Part shown: positions 6,959 to 10,559 of the stretch, piece by piece
Position numbering within the stretch: position 1 is the first letter of the stretch
Layout of the letters: each line of letters starts with the position of its first letter
NCBI GenBank assembly: GCA_002409145.1
Contig: DHUL01000006.1
Location: forward strand, 116,803-127,361
Length of the DNA: 10,559 bases
Direction of reading: 5' to 3'
DNA from: Bacteroidales bacterium UBA5235
GTDB taxonomy: Bacteria; Bacteroidota; Bacteroidia; Bacteroidales; VadinHA17
The notes under the pieces: generated by a model
The model's database searches: none
What the model saw: the letters and a program-made list of their open reading frames with translations, nothing else
What the model was told of the DNA's origin: nothing
Position numbers and translations under genes: made by a program

Positions 6959-6987
6959 CAAAGATAAGTAAATATTTTTCAAACAAC
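6959..6987 (-). promoter_or_regulatory. Putative promoter of the rpsL (str-S10) operon
   Basis: On the minus strand TATCTTTG (6966 to 6959) matches the Bacteroidota -7 consensus TAnnTTTG at every fixed base. A GTTG lies 17 bases upstream (6987-6984) as a candidate -33 element; the usual spacing is about 19, so this part is weak. Initiation would fall near 6952 and leave a leader of about 280 bases before rpsL. A closer alternative, AATTTTTG at 6722-6715, has one mismatch and no visible -33 element. Confidence 0.45.
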
Positions 6988-6997
6988 CATCACTTTA

Positions 6998-7028
6998 TAT
7001 GCAATCTTTTGAAAATTTGTTATTTTTG
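6998..7028 (+). promoter_or_regulatory. Putative promoter of the EF-G2-like gene
   Basis: TATTTTTG at 7021-7028 is a perfect match to the Bacteroidota -7 consensus TAnnTTTG. TATG at 6998-7001, one mismatch from TTTG, lies exactly 19 bases upstream as the -33 element. Transcription would begin near 7034, giving an AT-rich 5' leader of about 43 bases before the ATG at 7077. The weak -33 element would fit a promoter that needs an activator, but that is inference. Confidence 0.55.
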
Positions 7029-7076
7029 CGCTCCCATCTGAACGAATTACAATATATTATATAATAACAGCCGAAA

Positions 7077-9233
7077 ATGAAGACATACTCAACAGACCAC
7101 CTAAGAAACATTGCTCTGCTGGGAAACTCTGGCTCAGGTAAGACCACCCTCGCGGAAGCAATGCTATTCAACGGAGGGGTTATCGAGAGACGGGGTACAG
7201 TAGAAGCCAGGAACACCGTCTCTGATTACAAACCTATTGAGCAGGAGAACCGGAACTCCATCTTTTCAACAGTACTTTACACCGAGTTCAGGGACAAGAA
7301 GATCAACATCCTTGACACCCCGGGTCTTGACGATTTCTCCGGCGGGGTTATATCATCAATGTACGCTGCTGACACCGCCATGCTGGTGATCAACGTACAG
7401 AACGGTGTTGAGGTGGGAACCGAAATACACTTCAGGCATGCCGAGAGGTTCCACAAACCCCTGATCATAGCCGTCAATGGTCTTGACCATGAGAAGGCAA
7501 ACTTTGAAAAATCAGTTGAAATGCTTCATGAGCGGTTCGGCACCAATGTAACCCTGGCCCAGTTCCCGGTGAACGAGGGTCTCGGCTTCAACACCGTCAT
7601 CGACGTCATCAGCATGAAGATGCTGCGTTACGGCAAAGACGGCGGCAAGGCCGAAGTGCTTGACATACCCGCTGAACACAAGGCCAAAGCCGATGAGCTT
7701 CATGCCGCACTCACAGAAAAGGTGGCCGAGAGCGACGAGGCACTGATGGAACTCTTCTTCGCAAACGACAGGCTTTCAGAAGAGGAAATCAGCCGCGGGC
7801 TCCGCGAAGGCCTTCTCAAGAGGGGTATCTTCCCTGTATTCTGTGTATCATCAAAGGGAAACATCGGCGTTGACAGGCTGCTCGACTTTGTAGCAGTATC
7901 CGCTCCTTCCCCCGCTGACATGCCTGCTGTGAAGAATGCCAAGGGCACCGAGGTGAAGTGCAATGCCTCAGGCCCTGCATCAGTCTTCGTCTTCAAGACA
8001 ACCCTCGAGGAACACATTGGTGAGATCAACTACTTCAGGGTGATGTCAGGCAAGATCACTGAGAACTTTGATGCCGTGAACACCAGCAACGGCACCAAGG
8101 AACGTCTCTCCCAGATATTCGCCTGCGCCGGCAAGAACCGTACCCGTATACCCGAGATCCATGCAGGTGACATCGGAGGCTTCGTTAAACTGAAGAACAC
8201 AAAGACAAATCATACTCTCAACGCTCCGGGAAACGACTGGACATATGAGGAGATGATGTTCCCCGCTCCGAAATACCGTGCAGCCATCAAGCCTCTCAGC
8301 GAAAGCGATGAGGAGAAGATGGGCGAGGCTCTCAACAGGATGCACCAGGAAGATCCAACGATCCTCGTCGAGTACTCCAAGGAGCTCAAGCAGATCCTCA
8401 TCCATGGACAGGGTGAATACCACCTTAACATTCTCAAGTGGCATCTTGACAATATTTACAAGATAGAGACCCAGTTCCTTGCTCCGAAGATCCCATACCG
8501 CGAAACCATCACCAAGGCATCGCAGGCCGATTACCGTCACAAGAAGCAATCGGGTGGCGCCGGCCAGTTCGGTGAGGTACACATGATCATCGAGCCGTTC
8601 GAGGAGGGTTCCACCGAGAAGAACATGATGAAAATAGCCGGCAAAGAGCTTAAGCTCAGTGTCCGCGACAAGGAGGAGATTGAACTTCCGTGGGGCGGCA
8701 AGCTGGTTTATGTCAACTGTATCGTCGGAGGTTCAATTGATGCACGTTTCATGCCAGCCATCCTGAAGGGTATCATGGAGAAGATGGAGGTTGGTCCTCT
8801 TACAGGCTCATATGCCCGTGACATCAGGGTCTATGTTTATGACGGCAAGATGCACCCGGTTGACTCAAATGAAATCTCATTCCGTCTTGCAGGCCGTAAC
8901 GCCTTCAGCACAGCGTTCAAAAACGCCGGTCCGAAGATCCTTGAACCCGTTTACGATGTAGAGATCTGGGTTCCGTCAGACCGTATGGGTGATGTGATCA
9001 GTGACCTGCAGGGACGCCGCGGCATGGTTCTCGGCATGTCAAGCGAGAAGGGATTCGAGGTCATCAAGGCAAGGGTTCCCCTGGCCGAGATGAACAAGTA
9101 CTCAACGGCACTGAGTTCGCTCACCGGCGGCCGCGCTATGTACAGCATGAAGTTCTCAGAGTATTCGCAGGTTCCGGGCGAGGTTCAGGATGCCGTCATC
9201 AAGGCATACGAATCCGAAGAGGAGGAAGAATAG
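7077..9233 (+). CDS. EF-G paralogue with degenerate GTPase motifs (EF-G2 type)
   Basis: A full-length EF-G-like protein of 718 aa with all EF-G domains. The P-loop GNSGSGKTT (16-24) is intact, but the other GTPase motifs are not. The switch-I RGITI equivalent is NRNSI (58-62), with Ser61 for Thr. DTPGHVDF is DTPGLDDF (80-87), so the catalytic His is Leu84. NKxD is NGLD (134-137). The domain IV tip is preserved (HPVDS, His593), as is the C-terminal domain (SLTGGRAMYSMKFSEYSQVP). Between about residues 506 and 552, domain IV is about 28 residues longer than in the fusA product. This pattern matches Bacteroides thetaiotaomicron EF-G2, reported to promote translocation without GTP hydrolysis, to accumulate on carbon starvation and to use a 26-residue region absent from EF-G. 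Orthology is inferred from motifs and memory. Codon use resembles that of the ribosomal genes, suggesting high expression. No Shine-Dalgarno sequence precedes the ATG. It is transcribed away from rpsL. Confidence 0.9.
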   Translation: MKTYSTDHLRNIALLGNSGSGKTTLAEAMLFNGGVIERRGTVEARNTVSDYKPIEQENRNSIFSTVLYTEFRDKKINILDTPGLDDFSGGVISSMYAADTAMLVINVQNGVEVGTEIHFRHAERFHKPLIIAVNGLDHEKANFEKSVEMLHERFGTNVTLAQFPVNEGLGFNTVIDVISMKMLRYGKDGGKAEVLDIPAEHKAKADELHAALTEKVAESDEALMELFFANDRLSEEEISRGLREGLLKRGIFPVFCVSSKGNIGVDRLLDFVAVSAPSPADMPAVKNAKGTEVKCNASGPASVFVFKTTLEEHIGEINYFRVMSGKITENFDAVNTSNGTKERLSQIFACAGKNRTRIPEIHAGDIGGFVKLKNTKTNHTLNAPGNDWTYEEMMFPAPKYRAAIKPLSESDEEKMGEALNRMHQEDPTILVEYSKELKQILIHGQGEYHLNILKWHLDNIYKIETQFLAPKIPYRETITKASQADYRHKKQSGGAGQFGEVHMIIEPFEEGSTEKNMMKIAGKELKLSVRDKEEIELPWGGKLVYVNCIVGGSIDARFMPAILKGIMEKMEVGPLTGSYARDIRVYVYDGKMHPVDSNEISFRLAGRNAFSTAFKNAGPKILEPVYDVEIWVPSDRMGDVISDLQGRRGMVLGMSSEKGFEVIKARVPLAEMNKYSTALSSLTGGRAMYSMKFSEYSQVPGEVQDAVIKAYESEEEEE

Positions 9234-9239
9234 ACAACA

Positions 9240-9257
9240 ACAGATCCATATATCTGT
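9240..9257 (+). repeat. Small hairpin after the EF-G2-like stop
   Basis: ACAGAT and ATCTGT form 6-base arms around CCATAT, starting six bases after the stop codon. No T-run follows, so it is not a terminator by itself; it may stabilise the transcript end or be chance. Confidence 0.3.
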
Positions 9258-9273
9258 ATATAAAGCAGGTAGA

Positions 9274-9304
9274 AGGGTGTCTCAAAAGGGCACCCTCTCT
9301 TTTT
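9274..9304 (+). terminator. Rho-independent terminator of the EF-G2-like gene
   Basis: AGGGTGTCT (9274-9282) pairs with GGGCACCCT (9288-9296), a 9-pair stem with two G-U pairs and the loop CAAAA. TCTCTTTTT follows. The stem begins 40 bases after the stop codon. Stem, loop and T-run all fit an intrinsic terminator on the plus strand. Confidence 0.8.
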
Positions 9305-9356
9305 AGGATTACTGTTCATTTCTTCCAGTTTTGTTCGAAAGAGACCCAAAATCAGG

Positions 9357-9391
9357 ATAAGCTTATTAATTCAATAATTATTTATTGAATT
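9357..9391. repeat. AT-rich palindrome and hairpin in the convergent spacer
   Basis: ATAAGCTTAT (9357-9366) is a perfect 10-base palindrome. It is followed by a perfect inverted repeat, AATTCAATAA (9368-9377) and TTATTGAATT (9382-9391), around TTAT. Neither strand has a T-run directly after the stem, so it is not a standard terminator. The role is unknown. Confidence 0.5.
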
Positions 9392-9426
9392 GGATTGTTA
9401 TGAGACCTAAATTATGGCAGGGCAGA

Positions 9427-9453
9427 AAACCGTTCTGGACCGTAGTCCGGAAT
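9427..9453 (-). terminator. Hairpin with cUACGg tetraloop, candidate terminator of the MutS-like gene
   Basis: On the minus strand TTCCGGAC (9452-9445) pairs with GTCCAGAA (9440-9433), with one G-U pair, around TACG. In RNA this is a C(UACG)G loop of the very stable UNCG class. A short TTTT run (9430-9427) follows three bases after the stem. The hairpin starts about 28 bases after the MutS-like stop. The T-run is short, so termination strength is uncertain. Confidence 0.5.
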
Positions 9454-9480
9454 AATCACTCGCTGCTACATTAGAATTAA

Positions 9481-10559
9481 TTACTGTGCATTCCTGATAA
9501 TGTCGATTACTTTTTCCTTCTTCAGAATATACAACCCAATCCGTTCATTAGTTACTCCCTCCTTCGCCTTAAAATTATATTGGGGGCTTTCATTCACAAG
9601 GTTTGCCTCAAAGTATCTAAAGAAAACTGATGGCATATTCCTAATTTGATCTGCAATTTCAACAATATGAGTAGATATTGCAAAAACGCTTTTATTTAAC
9701 TTTGAGAGCTCGGTTATAGTTAATAAGGAGGCGTCGTACGCATCTTTTATATTTGTACCACGAAATAATTCATCAAAGACTACAAAAACATTTTCTAACT
9801 GAGCTACTTTTTCTGCGGCATATTTTACTCTAAGAACTTCGTTATAAAAATGGCTATAACCTTTGTTGAGATTATCAGGGAGGTTTATGGTTGTGATCAA
9901 TCCACAAAAAACAGAAGTGGTAAATCTGTGAGCAGGAACAGGAAATCCTATATGTGATAGATAAATACAGATACAAATTGATTTTAGAAAGGTGGATTTG
10001 CCAGCCATATTGGGTCCTGTTATAAAACATAGGTTTTTGCGCGAATTAAACTCAATATCATTGACAACCGGGTTTTTTAAAAAAGGATGAAAAACACCCA
10101 TCGCAGAAATATAGGATTTCTGTTCTGAATAATCTGGAGTAGTAAACCTGTGCCTATTTGCCGCATATGCAAGCGCTTTTATGACATCAATCTCGTATAC
10201 ATGATATAGGATCTTGCGGAGATTTTCAACTTCAGTTTTTCTAAAAATGATAGAAAGGGATAGATATTCATACGGCAAGAAAGTCTCCTTCCCTTTTAAC
10301 TTGTTAATTACCTTAAGTTCTGAGTTTTCAATAATTTCACTGATTTCACTCTTTTTTTTCTTTATAAGCTGTGAATCCGGAAATTTCTTGTTTTCATATG
10401 AAGCAAATATTCGTAACTCATTTAGAAAATAAATAATGTCCTTGGTCCCTTTTAATAAAACATAATAATCGTTGCTTTGCCTAAAGAAATTTTTCAATGC
10501 CATCCAGATCGAATGAAGGGACTTAAAAGGCCCTGAATATACGGGTCTAGTCAGATAAT
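9481..10559 (-). CDS. MutS-related ATPase, C-terminal part (runs off right edge)
   Basis: The last 358 codons of a MutS-family protein. The ATPase domain shows Walker A GPNMAGKST (10017 to 9991), Walker B with the ABC-like signature VVFDELFRGTN (9783 to 9751) and the His-switch STH (9672 to 9664). The upstream part is helical and would be the lever/clamp region. An internal ATG at 10503 exists, but the frame continues without a stop to the window edge (IW, KSLHS, YSGPFK before it), so the gene very likely starts outside. It looks like the short MutS-related proteins of Bacteroidota rather than MutS1, whose Walker B region reads DEIGRGTS. Composition is very AT-rich (about 32% GC on a sample line, against about 58% in its neighbour), which may reflect transfer or low expression. 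It converges with the EF-G2-like gene. Whether it acts in mismatch repair is unknown. Confidence 0.85.
   Translation of the reverse strand, partial: YLTRPVYSGPFKSLHSIWMALKNFFRQSNDYYVLLKGTKDIIYFLNELRIFASYENKKFPDSQLIKKKKSEISEIIENSELKVINKLKGKETFLPYEYLSLSIIFRKTEVENLRKILYHVYEIDVIKALAYAANRHRFTTPDYSEQKSYISAMGVFHPFLKNPVVNDIEFNSRKNLCFITGPNMAGKSTFLKSICICIYLSHIGFPVPAHRFTTSVFCGLITTINLPDNLNKGYSHFYNEVLRVKYAAEKVAQLENVFVVFDELFRGTNIKDAYDASLLTITELSKLNKSVFAISTHIVEIADQIRNMPSVFFRYFEANLVNESPQYNFKAKEGVTNERIGLYILKKEKVIDIIRNAQ

Larger units (their letters stand above)
6676..7076. other. Divergent intergenic region between rpsL and the EF-G2-like gene
   Basis: This 401-base spacer has no convincing gene: the only open frame (61 codons on the minus strand, 6763-6948) starts with TTG and resembles nothing I know. 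It holds one -7 box match per direction about 55 bases apart, a possible rpsL leader of about 280 bases, several dyads and a GC-rich patch (about 6738-6823) set in otherwise AT-rich sequence. The GC-rich patch includes GCGG at 6768-6771, which can pair with CCGC at 6758-6761 or at 6742-6745, and the palindrome CCCCGGGG at 6816-6823. I recognise no tRNA or known riboswitch here. Confidence 0.7.

Noticed and set aside
6676..7076. tRNA or CRISPR array in the large spacer
   Set aside because: There is no T-arm or acceptor-stem pattern and no regularly spaced direct repeats; the repeated TGTAA motifs are too short and irregular.
8046..8582. Minus-strand open frame (178 codons) opposite the EF-G2-like gene
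   Set aside because: It is a shadow of the real coding frame, with no recognisable protein, no promoter box and no ribosome-binding site.
9305..9367. TTCGAA-containing stretch as a tRNA-derived attachment site next to the AT-rich MutS-like gene
   Set aside because: There is no tRNA 3' end, no integrase in the window and no matching direct repeat.

Overview
The window carries a Bacteroidota (Bacteroidetes) str-S10 ribosomal protein operon on the minus strand, a divergent translation-factor gene on the plus strand, and part of an AT-rich MutS-family gene. The assignment rests on several signals. tuf is absent between fusA and rpsJ, so str and S10 are fused. Shine-Dalgarno sites are mostly missing. 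Perfect matches to the Bacteroidota -7 promoter consensus TAnnTTTG lie in the one large intergenic region. L2 carries an HPMGGGEG active-site variant that I recall as typical of the phylum. The second EF-G resembles the EF-G2 lineage known from Bacteroides. GC content, counted on sample lines, is about 58-63% in the translation genes and about 32% in the MutS-like gene. I cannot name the genus.

Positions 1-6675 (minus strand, transcribed right to left) read rpsL, rpsG, fusA, rpsJ, rplC, rplD, rplW, rplB, rpsS, rplV, rpsC. Junctions are tight, from a 1-base overlap to about 34 bases, and rpsC runs off the left edge. All complete products have normal family lengths and intact key motifs. The canonical EF-G has all its GTPase residues.

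Positions 6676-7076 hold no convincing gene. The stretch contains a putative promoter for each direction and a possible leader of about 280 bases for rpsL, with several dyads.

Positions 7077-9233 (plus strand) encode an EF-G paralogue whose GTP-hydrolysis motifs are eroded: the catalytic His is Leu, and NKxD is NGLD. The domain IV tip is retained, and there is an insertion of about 28 residues. This is the pattern of Bacteroides EF-G2, a factor reported to translocate ribosomes without GTP hydrolysis during carbon starvation. Its placement back-to-back with the operon encoding the canonical EF-G is the most interesting point in the window.

Positions 9234-9480 are a convergent intergenic region with a good terminator for the EF-G2-like gene and two further hairpins. 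Positions 9481-10559 (minus strand) hold the C-terminal 358 residues of a MutS-related ATPase. Its frame stays open to the right edge, so the true start lies outside.
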